From NCBI RefSeq assembly GCF_028993635.1, contig NZ_CP118631.1, forward strand, positions 2,170,001-2,234,000: a DNA stretch of 64,000 bases. Reading direction: 5' to 3'. The notes beneath the pieces are model-generated. The model saw only the letters and a program-made list of their open reading frames with translations. It did not search any database and was not told where the DNA came from. Each line of letters opens with the position of its first letter. Position 1 is the first letter of the stretch. Below, in pieces: positions 42,497-51,106 of the stretch. The stretch comes from Mucilaginibacter sp. SJ (GTDB taxonomy: Bacteria > Bacteroidota > Bacteroidia > Sphingobacteriales > Sphingobacteriaceae). A program made the translations under genes and the position numbers.

Positions 42497-43489
42497 ATGA
42501 CATATATAGCATCTGCCGATAGGTATCAAACAATGCAATATCGCCGCTGTGGCAACAGTGGCATCAAACTTCCGGCTATTTCATTAGGCCTTTGGCACAA
42601 TTTCGGTCACGTTGATGTTGCCGATAATTACCGTAAGATATTGCATCTTGCTTTCGACAGCGGCATCACCCATTTTGACCTGGCCAACAATTATGGCCCG
42701 CCTCCCGGCTCGGCCGAAGAGAATTTTGGGAAGATCCTGAAAGAAGATTTCCGCGATTACCGTGACGAACTTATTATATCAAGCAAAGCCGGTTACACCA
42801 TGTGGCCGGGCCCGTATGGTGACTGGGGCTCGAAGAAATACCTGGTATCCAGTCTTGATCAAAGTCTTAAACGCATGGGGCTCGATTACGTGGATATCTT
42901 TTACCACCATCGCCCCGATCCAAACACGCCACTTGAGGAAACCATGGCTGCGTTGGATCTCATCGTTCGCCAGGGAAAAGCTTTGTATATTGGTGTTTCC
43001 AACTACCCAGCAGAACTGGCCTCAAGAGCTATCAAAATACTCAAAGAGCTTGGTACGCCGTGCCTTATTCATCAGCCCAAATACTCTATGTTTGAACGTT
43101 GGGTTGAAGGCGGTTTGCTGAATGTTTTAGGTAACGAAGGCGTAGGCTGTATCCCCTTTTCACCACTGGCGCAAGGTTTATTGACGGATAAATACCTTCA
43201 TGGCATCCCCGAAGATTCAAGGGCTGCGCGACCAACCGGTTTCCTTCAAAAAAGTCACATCACCGACGAACGCCTAAACCAGATCAGGGATTTAAACAGT
43301 TTGGCTGCGCAACGCGGACAGTCCCTGGCCCAAATGGCACTGGCCTGGATCCTGAAAGATGAGCGCGTAACATCTGTACTGATAGGCGCAAGCAGGCCAG
43401 AACAATTATCCGATTCATTAAAAGCTTTGGATAAGCTCCAGTTTTCGGTAGAGGAGTTAGCAAGGATAGAAGAAATTTTAGCCCCATAA
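42497..43489 (+). CDS. Aldo/keto reductase, L-glyceraldehyde-3-phosphate reductase type
   Basis: The 330-residue enzyme resembles YghZ/Gpr: MQYRRCGNSGIKLPAISLGL, FDLANNYGPPPGSAEENFG (catalytic Tyr), SSKAGYTMWPGPYGDWGSKK (Lys) and YVDIFYHHRPDPNTP (His). It reduces aldehydes such as methylglyoxal or L-glyceraldehyde-3-phosphate with NADPH. It follows an HxlR gene that may respond to the same compounds. C-terminal NADPH site ILIGASRPEQL-type motif present (SVLIGASRPEQLSDSL). Confidence 0.93.
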   Translation: MTYIASADRYQTMQYRRCGNSGIKLPAISLGLWHNFGHVDVADNYRKILHLAFDSGITHFDLANNYGPPPGSAEENFGKILKEDFRDYRDELIISSKAGYTMWPGPYGDWGSKKYLVSSLDQSLKRMGLDYVDIFYHHRPDPNTPLEETMAALDLIVRQGKALYIGVSNYPAELASRAIKILKELGTPCLIHQPKYSMFERWVEGGLLNVLGNEGVGCIPFSPLAQGLLTDKYLHGIPEDSRAARPTGFLQKSHITDERLNQIRDLNSLAAQRGQSLAQMALAWILKDERVTSVLIGASRPEQLSDSLKALDKLQFSVEELARIEEILAP

Positions 43490-43595
43490 CCCCCTAAAGG
43501 GGGAACTATGGTGGAGCGCCAATTTCTATTCTTTTCGACAAGTAATTTTAATATCTTTCCTTAAACAAAAATTAAAGTCTCCCCTTTAGGGGAGA
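43490..43595. repeat. Pair of C/G-rich hairpins between AKR and oxidoreductase genes
   Basis: CCCCCTAAAGGGGG (43490-43503) directly follows the AKR stop, and TCTCCCCTTTAGGGGAGA (43578-43595) lies just before the next gene. Both are forms of a dispersed hairpin repeat common in this group; a relative lies at 8289-8302. Confidence 0.7.
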
Positions 43596-43613
43596 TTTAG
43601 AGGGGCTTATACA

Positions 43614-44585
43614 ATGATAAACTGGGGCATTATAGGCTGCGGCAACGTAACTGAAAAAAAGAGCGGGCCTGCATTTAAAAAAGTGGCGGGAAGTAACCTT
43701 GTGGCCGTTATGCGCCGCGATGCAGAAAAAGCGGCCGATTATGCTGCACGCCATGGTGTAGGCAAATGGTACAATGATGCCGATGAATTGCTGAACAACC
43801 AGGAACTGAACGCGATCTACATAGCTACCCCTCCCGCATCCCATCTCGATTATGCACTTATCGCATTAAAAAAAGGGTTAAACGTTTATGTCGAAAAACC
43901 GGTGACCCGTAATTCGGCCGAAGCAAGGGCTATGGCAGCGGCTGTGAAGGGGAGCAGCTCAAAACTTACGGTTGCCCATTACCGCCGGGCTTTACCTATG
44001 TTTTTAAAGGTTAAAGAATTAATTGATGCGCAGCTGATTGGCGAAATCCGTACGGTACAGATCAGGATGTGGCAAAGCCGCAAACCAACTTTGATTGCCG
44101 ATGTGGAAACCAACTGGCGTGTACAGCCCGAATTATCAGGCGGAGGCTATTTCCATGATCTTGCCCCGCATCAACTCGATTTGATGCTGTATTATTTCGG
44201 CGAGCCTGAAATGTATCATGGTTTCTCGCTCAACCAATCAAACTCAACACCTGCCGACGATCACGTTTGCGGGCAGATCCTATTTAAAAATAAGGTAGTG
44301 GTTAACGGTTCCTGGTGTTTTAATGTAGCCGAAAGTGAAACCACCGATACCTGTGAGATCATCGGCACAAAAGGAAAAATTACCTTCCCGTTTTTTGGCA
44401 ATTACATCAGCTGGAAAACTGATACAGATGAAGAAACCATAACTTTCACTCATCCCGAGCATATCCAGCAGCCTTTCATAACCAAAATAGTAGCTTACTT
44501 TAATGGCGAAGGGCCTAACCCCTGCTCCATTGATGAAGCCGTGACGCTGATGGATATCATCGACGCGTTCACATTAAAAAAATAA
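43614..44585 (+). CDS. Gfo/Idh/MocA-family oxidoreductase
   Basis: The 323-residue NAD(P)-dependent dehydrogenase has the Rossmann start (NWGIIGCGNVTEKKSGPAF), the EKPVTRNSAEA motif (about 92, catalytic Lys-Pro) and GGYFHDLAPHQLDLMLYYFG in the C-terminal sheet. It should oxidise or reduce a sugar or inositol-type substrate. It is separated from the AKR gene by hairpin repeats, so joint transcription is uncertain. Confidence 0.93.
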   Translation: MINWGIIGCGNVTEKKSGPAFKKVAGSNLVAVMRRDAEKAADYAARHGVGKWYNDADELLNNQELNAIYIATPPASHLDYALIALKKGLNVYVEKPVTRNSAEARAMAAAVKGSSSKLTVAHYRRALPMFLKVKELIDAQLIGEIRTVQIRMWQSRKPTLIADVETNWRVQPELSGGGYFHDLAPHQLDLMLYYFGEPEMYHGFSLNQSNSTPADDHVCGQILFKNKVVVNGSWCFNVAESETTDTCEIIGTKGKITFPFFGNYISWKTDTDEETITFTHPEHIQQPFITKIVAYFNGEGPNPCSIDEAVTLMDIIDAFTLKK

Positions 44586-44600
44586 AAATGGCAGGCCAAA

Positions 44601-44644
44601 ACCTGTCGAAGTATGGTGGTTAAATTCATCAAACTTCGACAGGT
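44601..44644. repeat. Inverted CTGTCGAAGT-type dispersed repeat
   Basis: ACCTGTCGAAGT (44601-44612) is perfectly complementary to 44633-44644 around 20 bases. It is related to the longer element at 49585-49656. No T-run, so it is more likely a repeat than a terminator, although it lies between convergent genes. Confidence 0.7.
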
Positions 44645-44670
44645 GCCGAAAATTTTCCGGTCATGATGCA

Positions 44671-44847
44671 TTAACTTTTCTTCTTCGGTACTTTGGCTCC
44701 CTCTTTCCTGGCTTCGGACAGTCCTATAGCTACTGCCTGCTTTTTACTGGTTACTTTTTTGCCGCTGCCGCTTTTCAGCTTGCCTTCCTTCATTTCATGC
44801 ATGGTTTTCTCAACCTTCTCTCCGGCTTTTTCTGAATACTTTGCCAT
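44671..44847 (-). CDS. Small basic DUF6496 protein
   Basis: Start set at ATG 44847 (MAKYSEKAGEKVEKTMHEMK), giving 58 residues; the frame upstream to 44940 is AT-rich non-coding sequence. The protein is very Lys-rich with the block GKLKSGSGKKVTSKKQAVAI and a KKKS end. It matches a small family (DUF6496) often found in Bacteroidota and Proteobacteria, of unknown function, perhaps nucleic-acid binding. Confidence 0.88.
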   Translation of the reverse strand: MAKYSEKAGEKVEKTMHEMKEGKLKSGSGKKVTSKKQAVAIGLSEARKEGAKVPKKKS

Positions 44848-44931
44848 AATGTTACCTTTTAAGTAAATGATAATATTACAATGCAAAATATTTGCCAAAA
44901 CATAAAATGAATAGTAGTTTTTTAATAGTAG

Positions 44932-45051
44932 CAGCGACAATTTTAGTAGCAGTTACTGAGCGGCAGTTGCAGGATATACGGAAGCAGTTTTAACGACTGT
45001 AATAGCAAGTACACCAAACTGCGGCTCTTGCTTAAAACTGCAACTGCTACT
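44932..45051. repeat. Degenerate AGTAGCAGTT-type inverted repeat
   Basis: Within the 327-bp gap 44848-45174, AGTAGCAGTT (44945-44954) pairs with 45042-45051, and GCAGTTTTAA (44984-44993) pairs with 45032-45041. The unit is that of the exbD-tonB gap (38766-38995). The remainder of the gap is AT-rich and carries the promoter of the next gene. Confidence 0.7.
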
Positions 45052-45160
45052 CAATCCGGCATGATTTAAACCTTTAGCATTTTTCCTCCGGTCTGTTCCC
45101 GATTATTACTTATCTTCAAACTTCTGAAATAATTACGTGTTAAGCCATCATAAATCCCGC

Positions 45161-45168
45161 TACATTTG
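45161..45168 (+). promoter_or_regulatory. Candidate Bacteroidota -7 box placing transcription start at the ATG
   Basis: TACATTTG matches the TAnnTTTG consensus and ends 6 bases before the ATG at 45175. If used, the mRNA would start within a few bases of the start codon and be leaderless. No good -33 TTG is seen at the right spacing, so the call is tentative. Confidence 0.4.
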
Positions 45169-45174
45169 CCCCAT

Positions 45175-46269
45175 ATGCCAACAAAAAAACTCATCGCTCC
45201 ATTTTATGAACGCCTTGCTTTAGTACTTATTGGTTTTATGGCCCTCGGCTACCTGATTATTATGGGTAAAGATCTGCTTGATCCCATGATCTTTGGTTTT
45301 ATATTCGCCATACTGTTGCTTCCCGTTTGTAATTTTCTGGAAAATAAGCTGAAATTACCCCGCAGCATGGCATCGCTGGTTTCTATATTATTATTGGTTG
45401 GTGTTGTTGTGGGGATCCTATACCTGGTAGGGTCACAGATCTCAAACATGGCTAACGACTGGCCAATGCTTAAAAAACAAGTTACGCAATCCATACGAGA
45501 CCTGCAGGAATGGATCCAACATGCTTTTCATGTTAACGCCGCCAAACAAATGGCCTATGTTGACGACACTGCAAAAAAACTTATGGAATCGGGCACTGAT
45601 GTACTGGGCACTACTTTCGGGGCCATCTCATCGCTCATGCTGTTTTATGTGTTTATCATGATCTTCACCTTTTTTATACTGTTATACAGGCGTTTGCTCA
45701 TCCGTTTTATAGTATGGGTTTTCAGAGATGAAAACGAGCACGTGGTAATGGATATTGTTGAGAATATTCAAAGTATTTTGAGGCAATATATATTGGGGCT
45801 GCTATTGGAAATGGTGATCGTAGCCGGCGTAGCCATTACTGTTTTTTGGATGATAGGTATAAAATATGCCGCTTTACTGGGTATTATAGTAGGTCTTTTT
45901 AATATTATTCCATACATCGGGATCTTCACTGCCTTGCTTTTAAGTACTGTTATAACTTTTGCTACAGGCAGTATCAGCAACACTGTAGCGGTGGCTGTTA
46001 GTGTTATTGGCATTCACGCAGTTGATGCCAATTTTTTACTGCCCACTATAGTTGGTTCAAAGGTTAGGCTCAATGCCCTCATCTCTTTTATAGGCATTAT
46101 TTTAGGCGAAATGATCTGGGGACTTTCGGGTATGTTCCTTTCTATTCCTGTTATTGCCATATTCAAGATTATATTTGACCGCATTGAAACACTTAAACCA
46201 TGGGGGTATCTGTTAGGTGGCGATTATGAATATAAAAAAGCGGCTGCAAAGGCCATGAAAACCGAATAA
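45175..46269 (+). CDS. AI-2E family (PerM-type) membrane transporter
   Basis: ATG 45175 (MPTKKLIAPFYERLALVLIG) is chosen over a TTG nine bases upstream. The 364-residue protein has about eight membrane helices with a soluble loop at about 85-150, and the family pattern ILGLLLEMVIVAGVAITVFW, GLFNIIPYIGIFTALLLSTV and LLPTIVGSKVRLNALISFIG. Family members export small molecules or ions; the AI-2 role holds for few. Substrate unknown. Confidence 0.92.
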   Translation: MPTKKLIAPFYERLALVLIGFMALGYLIIMGKDLLDPMIFGFIFAILLLPVCNFLENKLKLPRSMASLVSILLLVGVVVGILYLVGSQISNMANDWPMLKKQVTQSIRDLQEWIQHAFHVNAAKQMAYVDDTAKKLMESGTDVLGTTFGAISSLMLFYVFIMIFTFFILLYRRLLIRFIVWVFRDENEHVVMDIVENIQSILRQYILGLLLEMVIVAGVAITVFWMIGIKYAALLGIIVGLFNIIPYIGIFTALLLSTVITFATGSISNTVAVAVSVIGIHAVDANFLLPTIVGSKVRLNALISFIGIILGEMIWGLSGMFLSIPVIAIFKIIFDRIETLKPWGYLLGGDYEYKKAAAKAMKTE

Positions 46270-46358
46270 TTCTCAAAAAAAGTAAACCTAAACCTGTAAA
46301 CTTTCGTTTAAACAAACTGAACTTTAATTTTTGCAGAAACTGTTGCTCCCCCCTAACA

Positions 46359-46526
46359 ATGGAAATTGTAAGAGATACACCACGCGCTATTTACAGGTGT
46401 AAAAAATGTAATGAGCCTTTAAAAACCAGGCGCAGGCGCAGCCTTACATTAAAAATCACCCTGTTTTGGCTTCCCGTTCGCAAATTTTTTTGTGAACGAT
46501 GCCTTAAAACGCGTTATGTAATGTGA
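46359..46526 (+). CDS. Small zinc-ribbon protein (55 residues)
   Basis: The ATG at 46359 opens a 55-codon frame ending in TGA at 46524-46526. It encodes a first knuckle CKKC (residues 14-17), an Arg-rich middle (KTRRRRSLTLK) and a second knuckle CERC (45-48). Two CxxC pairs with about 27 residues between them are a classic zinc ribbon. It lies 90 bp after the AI-2E gene and 91 bp before the phosphodiesterase. Probably a structural or nucleic-acid-binding small protein; function unknown. Confidence 0.7.
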   Translation: MEIVRDTPRAIYRCKKCNEPLKTRRRRSLTLKITLFWLPVRKFFCERCLKTRYVM

Positions 46527-46617
46527 CTGTTCATAAAAACAGGCAGCATTTTACTTTGATTATTTATGCATATCCTTAATTTAGTAGCGTAGCATACTAA
46601 AGCTAAATCTGCCTAAA

Positions 46618-47580
46618 ATGACCCTCAAGTATAAATTACTACCATTTTTATATATTTTCCTTTTCCCTGTAATTTTGGTTGCACAAACTCCAAAGGCCTC
46701 AACTTTCAGGCTGGTATCCTTAGGTGTACTGGGGGGTATTGATGAAAGTAACCTATCGGCTTATATGCTCGCACCCAAAGGCAGCAATAATTATATCTGC
46801 CTTGATGCAGGCACAATACATTATGGCATTGAAAAAGCCATAACGTGTAAAAGCTTTAATGTACCCGCCAATACTGTGCTCAGGCAGTATATTAAAGGCT
46901 ATTTAATATCCCATTCACATCTTGACCATATTGCCGGGCTCATTATTAATTCGCCCGAGGACAGCACCAAAAACATCTATGCACTTAATGATTGTATTGA
47001 AACGATAAAGACGCACTATTTTACCTGGAAAAGCTGGGCCAATTTTGCCGACCAGGGTGAAACACCGGCACTGAAAAAATATCACTATAAAGTATTGGAA
47101 CCCGGTACCGAAACAGCTATCGAAAATACTGAGCTTAAGGTCCGGGCTTTCCCGCTCAGTCATTCCAATTTAACCAGTACTGCTTTTTTGGTGAATAGCA
47201 ATAACAATTATTTGCTTTATTTAGGTGATACCGGCCCCGATGAGATAGAAAAAAGCAGCAATATGCAAAACCTGTGGCAGGCCGCTGCTCCGCTGATAAA
47301 AAGCAAAAAATTAAAGGCTATTTTAATAGAGGTATCTTTCCCTAATGAGCATCCGGATAAAACATTGTTCGGTCACCTTACGCCAAAATGGTTAATGACG
47401 GAGATGGATAAACTGGCCTCGTTTACCGGCACAGATGCTATTAAAGGCTTAAACATTGTAGTAACTCATTTAAAGCCGCCAATGACAAGCATCAGCAAAA
47501 TCAAAGCTCAGTTAAAAGCTGCCAATAAATTACAGCTAAACCTGGTATATCCGCAACAGGGAAAGGCTCTTAATTTTTAA
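46618..47580 (+). CDS. Class II 3',5'-cyclic-nucleotide phosphodiesterase (MBL-type)
   Basis: The 320-residue protein has a signal peptide (about 1-23) and a class II PDE core: LGVLGGIDESNLSAYMLA, YICLDAGTIHYGIEKA, the metal site SHSHLDHIAGL, FPLSHSNLTSTAFLV and LYLGDTGPDEIEKS. ILIEVSFPNEHPDKTLFGHL is a typical late motif. Such enzymes hydrolyse cAMP or cGMP, in Gram-negative cells often in the periplasm. It lies 18 bp before the tandem esterase genes. Confidence 0.9.
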   Translation: MTLKYKLLPFLYIFLFPVILVAQTPKASTFRLVSLGVLGGIDESNLSAYMLAPKGSNNYICLDAGTIHYGIEKAITCKSFNVPANTVLRQYIKGYLISHSHLDHIAGLIINSPEDSTKNIYALNDCIETIKTHYFTWKSWANFADQGETPALKKYHYKVLEPGTETAIENTELKVRAFPLSHSNLTSTAFLVNSNNNYLLYLGDTGPDEIEKSSNMQNLWQAAAPLIKSKKLKAILIEVSFPNEHPDKTLFGHLTPKWLMTEMDKLASFTGTDAIKGLNIVVTHLKPPMTSISKIKAQLKAANKLQLNLVYPQQGKALNF

Positions 47581-47598
47581 ACCTGAAACATCCATACT

Positions 47599-48483
47599 AT
47601 GAAAATACTTAAACCTGTTTTTTTATTCCTGCTGCTGGTAAGCAGCTTCAGTTTATTTGCACAGCAGGGCAAGGTGCTTGAAGAGCAAAACCTAAAAAGC
47701 AAAATTTTAAAGCGCAATGTAAGCTACGCAGTTTATCTACCTCCGGATTATGAAACGGCCAACCGCACCTACCCCGTAGTTTACCTCCTGCACGGCTATA
47801 CCGACGACCATACCGGCTGGCTGCAATTTGGCGAGGTTAACCGCTATGCCGATAAAGCTATTAGCGATGGCACTATCCCGCCGATGATCATTGTAATGCC
47901 AAATGCCGATTCGAGCTGGTACATCAACTCTTATGACGGCAAGGAGAAATATGAAGACTTTTTCATCAAAGAGTTTATGCCTCATATTGAAAAGGTGTTG
48001 CGTATCAAGGCCGAAAAAAAATATCGGGGTATTGCAGGCCTTTCAATGGGTGGTTACGGAACACTGATCTATACACTTAAACACCCCGATCTGTTTGCAG
48101 CCGGTGCAGCCTTAAGTGCCGCTGTATTTCCTGACGAGCAGCTCGTAAGCACTCCTGATGATACTTATGAAAAAATATTTGCACAGCTTTACGGCCGGGG
48201 CTTAAAGGGGAAAGACAGGGTTAACAATGCCTGGCAAAGTAATTCGGTTTTAAACCTGGTGCAAATCAAAACTACCGACGAGCTAAAATCTGTAAGGTAC
48301 TGGATAGATTGCGGCGACGACGACTTTCTGAGCAAAGGCAACTGCCTGCTGCATATTGCCCTTACCGAAAAAAATGTACCGCATGAATTTCGCATGCGCG
48401 ATGGCGCCCACACCTGGACCTACTGGCGTACAGGGATCACCAACGCGCTGCAATTTATTGGTGATAGCTTCAGGCAAAAGTAG
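47599..48483 (+). CDS. Secreted alpha/beta-hydrolase esterase, first tandem copy
   Basis: The 294-residue esterase has a signal peptide (about 1-21, LFAQ). The fold is that of esterase D/feruloyl-acetylxylan esterases: TYPVVYLLHGYTDDHTGWLQ, the nucleophile Ser in GIAGLSMGGYGTLIYTLKHP, the acid near CGDDDFL and His in RDGAHTWTYWRTGI. It should cleave ester links in plant polysaccharides. A near-identical copy lies 61 bp downstream, so this is a recent tandem duplication. Confidence 0.9.
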   Translation: MKILKPVFLFLLLVSSFSLFAQQGKVLEEQNLKSKILKRNVSYAVYLPPDYETANRTYPVVYLLHGYTDDHTGWLQFGEVNRYADKAISDGTIPPMIIVMPNADSSWYINSYDGKEKYEDFFIKEFMPHIEKVLRIKAEKKYRGIAGLSMGGYGTLIYTLKHPDLFAAGAALSAAVFPDEQLVSTPDDTYEKIFAQLYGRGLKGKDRVNNAWQSNSVLNLVQIKTTDELKSVRYWIDCGDDDFLSKGNCLLHIALTEKNVPHEFRMRDGAHTWTYWRTGITNALQFIGDSFRQK

Positions 48484-48544
48484 CAGACGCGCGGATTTCA
48501 GATATGCGGATGTGCAAATGACGATTAATTGAATAAATTAGAAT

Positions 48545-49432
48545 ATGAGTACTATAAAAAGGGTTTTGCTGGTTTGTTTATTGCTGATTTCGGCAAATGT
48601 ATTTGCGCAAACTGCCGGCAAGGTGATTGAAGAGCAATATATAAAAAGCGATATTTTAAATCATAATGTAAAATACGCAGTATACCTCCCTGCCGATTAT
48701 GAAACATCAAACCGCACCTATCCTGTAGTATACCTGCTGCATGGTTACGGGGATGATCATACCGGCTGGCTGCAATTTGGTGAAGTTAACCGCTATGCTG
48801 ATAAAGCCATTGCCGATGGTACCATCCCGCCGATGATCATTGTAATGCCCGACGGGGGCACAAGCTTCTTTATCAATGCATACAAGGGCAAACTAAACTA
48901 TGAGGACTTCTTTTTTAAGGAGTTTATACCATCTATCGAAAAAGAATACCGTATAAAAACTACTAAACAATACCGCGGCGTGGCGGGCTTATCCATGGGA
49001 GGATTTGGCACACTGGTATATAGCCTTAAACATCCCGATATGTTCTCGGCAGCAGCCGCTTTGAGTGCTGCGGTACGCAGCGATGATGATTTTATGGCAA
49101 TACCCGACACCCGCTGGAAGGATGTATATAGCAAAGTATTTGGCCCCGATCTTAAAGGAAAAGAACGTCTTAGTGCTACCTGGCAGGCTAACTCCATACT
49201 GGGATTGGTAGAAAGCAAAACAACCGATGATCTGAAAAATGTGCGCTACTGGATAGATTGCGGTGATGATGACGTGCTAAGCAAAGGGAACAGCCTGCTG
49301 CATATAGCCCTTACAGAAAAAAAAGTGCCACATGAATTCCGCATCCGCGACGGAGCCCACAACTGGACCTATTGGCGCACCGGCATCACCGATGCCCTGG
49401 CGTTTATTGGCGACAGCTTCAGGCAAAAGTAG
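48545..49432 (+). CDS. Secreted alpha/beta-hydrolase esterase, second tandem copy
   Basis: The 295-residue protein has the same layout as the previous gene: signal peptide ending VFAQ, RTYPVVYLLHGYGDDHTGW, nucleophile Ser in GLSMGGFGTLVYSLKHPD, and RDGAHNWTYWRTGITDALAF at the end. Long stretches are identical to the first copy, while the middle (around residues 160-215) differs, which is where substrate contacts may sit. Both keep the full triad. Confidence 0.9.
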   Translation: MSTIKRVLLVCLLLISANVFAQTAGKVIEEQYIKSDILNHNVKYAVYLPADYETSNRTYPVVYLLHGYGDDHTGWLQFGEVNRYADKAIADGTIPPMIIVMPDGGTSFFINAYKGKLNYEDFFFKEFIPSIEKEYRIKTTKQYRGVAGLSMGGFGTLVYSLKHPDMFSAAAALSAAVRSDDDFMAIPDTRWKDVYSKVFGPDLKGKERLSATWQANSILGLVESKTTDDLKNVRYWIDCGDDDVLSKGNSLLHIALTEKKVPHEFRIRDGAHNWTYWRTGITDALAFIGDSFRQK

Positions 49433-49567
49433 GACTTAAGGGTGTAATAAATAGCCCTTAAATCTGGGGGCTTCTGAAGATTGTTTCGGCCCCCCACAGG
49501 TCAGTCAACGCTTTGATCAGCACGCCCGGAGGCATAACGAGTGCGGCGTTGAAGCAAGTTACCCATG

Positions 49568-49656
49568 ACAACTTAAAAAATGGGTGTCATACTGAGCCCG
49601 TCGAAGTATGGCGGGCAAGCCTCTGCACACGAGTCTTCGACAGGCTCAGACTGACA
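49568..49656. repeat. Inverted CTTCGACAGGCTCAG-type dispersed repeat
   Basis: The 302-bp gap 49433-49734 holds a 22-base arm at 49585-49606 (GTCATACTGAGCCCGTCGAA) that pairs with 49635-49656 with three mismatches. A small hairpin ACCCAT/ATGGGT lies next to it. It is a member of the same family as 44601-44644. No gene is supported in the gap. Confidence 0.8.
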
Positions 49657-49734
49657 GGCCCTCTTTTGTCGTTTCACCTTCAGAGGCCCCTGGATTTAAT
49701 CACTCAGCATTACTCTGGATGGAGTAATTTGTCG

Positions 49735-50304
49735 CTAATCACCCAAAATATCTTCACACTTCTTTTTCAAAACCTTCAAACGGTTATTCAGCCCAGTCAA
49801 CCCGGCATCATCACCTATGTTTTTATAAAGCGTTTTAATCAGGGCTAAAGTATTGTCGTCAGCATCGCAGGCCTGTGCCTTCTCCAATTGAGGCAGGGCT
49901 TTTTTGACAGCCTTAATGTATTCGGTATCTGTAGATGGGGTATTCAAAGGCTTATCCGCATCGGGGATATTTTTGAGATACAAGTATCCCAAAGCCCGGT
50001 GGGCCACATAATAATCAGGTTCGGCAACAACTACGCGCTCGTATAAGGGTATCGCATTTACACTTTGATTATCATCTTCATAAAGCCTGGCCAGTGAATT
50101 GAAAAAATTGATCTTTACCTTGACTGATAGCCTGGCCGTATCCTGCATAATTTGCCGGGACAATTCCATTGCCTTATCCTGTTCACCCTGTAAGCGCGCC
50201 AAATTAAAGTCGAGGTATTTGTTGTAGGCATCTTCAGCAGTTTGGGCCTGTGTTAACGTAACAGCCATTAATAAGATTATTACCGTCAGTATTTTCCTGG
50301 GCAT
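49735..50304 (-). CDS. Exported TPR-like protein of unknown function
   Basis: The 189-residue protein has a signal peptide (MPRKILTVIILLMAVTLTQA). Helical repeats resembling tetratricopeptide units follow (DNQSVNAIPLYERVVVAEPD, YYVAHRALGYLYLKNIPDAD). It is a periplasmic scaffold-type protein with no other domain, lying 61 bp downstream of the GNAT gene. Specific role unknown. Confidence 0.78.
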   Translation of the reverse strand: MPRKILTVIILLMAVTLTQAQTAEDAYNKYLDFNLARLQGEQDKAMELSRQIMQDTARLSVKVKINFFNSLARLYEDDNQSVNAIPLYERVVVAEPDYYVAHRALGYLYLKNIPDADKPLNTPSTDTEYIKAVKKALPQLEKAQACDADDNTLALIKTLYKNIGDDAGLTGLNNRLKVLKKKCEDILGD

Positions 50305-50365
50305 GATTCCGGGCTTGGTTCTAAGCTATAACGTTGAAACGGAGGGTTTAATATGAAACCCATAA

Positions 50366-50902
50366 CTATAAAACCTTAAACATTTTAACCAAAGGCAACA
50401 CCACCCCATCAGGCATCGGCTGATCTATATTTTCCATGGCTTTGTACCCCATAGCTTCGTAAAGCGGCACACCGGGTAGTGTAGCTCCTAATTGCAGGCT
50501 TTTAAAGCCGTTGTTTTGTGCAGCAGTTTCGCAAACCTTTATGATATAACTACCTATACCCCTCCGGGCATAATCCGGATGAACAAAGAAAGCCCTGATC
50601 CTGGCAGCATCATGATTGGGATCAAGCAATGGGTCTTCAATTTCTTTATGCTGATCGCCGCCGTAAAGAGTATTGCGTTTGCTCCAGCCGCCACAGCCTA
50701 CGGTAACGCCGTCTATTTCGGCTACATAATAAGTACCATCGGTAACCAATTGAGTATCCACTCCAAAAATGTACTTAATAGCACTTTCAATTTGCTGCTG
50801 ATTATAATAATTAGTGCTTAATCCGCGGACAGAAAGAGCGATTAGCCCCTGCAATTCGGGGATATCATTAAAAGTTGCTAAGCGGGTTGTAATGGCAGAC
50901 AT
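50366..50902 (-). CDS. GNAT-family N-acetyltransferase
   Basis: The 178-residue cytoplasmic enzyme has the acetyl-CoA site pattern in IRAFFVHPDYARRGIGSYII (R-x-x-G-x-G). The N-terminus TTRLATFNDIPELQGLIALS is typical of the fold, and the motif GVPLYEAMGYK follows. The substrate cannot be inferred. It may share a transcript with the TPR-like gene downstream. Confidence 0.88.
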   Translation of the reverse strand: MSAITTRLATFNDIPELQGLIALSVRGLSTNYYNQQQIESAIKYIFGVDTQLVTDGTYYVAEIDGVTVGCGGWSKRNTLYGGDQHKEIEDPLLDPNHDAARIRAFFVHPDYARRGIGSYIIKVCETAAQNNGFKSLQLGATLPGVPLYEAMGYKAMENIDQPMPDGVVLPLVKMFKVL

Positions 50903-50976
50903 GGTGGTAAATGTAACGTTTTAGTAAATAGCACAACCTGCACTATTAAAGAATGACCTTATTCTGAAAATTGAAT

Positions 50977-51000
50977 AATTCTGTAATTCTGATTCGGACA
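50977..51000. repeat. Copy of the TCTGATTC dispersed repeat
   Basis: AATTCTGTAATTCTGATTCG (first 20 of 24 bases) is a diverged copy of the element at 41455-41481, here in single orientation between the GNAT and old-yellow-enzyme genes. Confidence 0.6.
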
Positions 51001-51106
51001 ATTCCGCCTGGCACAAAACGCCTCTTTCCTCTCACTGCAATATCATTTTACAAAAACAGTACATACACACTGCTTGTTAGTACGCATATTTGCAAAAACA
51101 AAAAAC

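Noticed and set aside
44848..44940. N-terminal extension of the DUF6496 gene
   Set aside because: The extra 31 residues are AT-rich and hydrophobic, unlike the family; MAKYSEKAGEK is the normal start.
49513..49848. Plus-strand frame of 111 codons downstream of the esterases
   Set aside because: It contains the dispersed CTTCGACAGG repeat and antisense TPR-like gene sequence.
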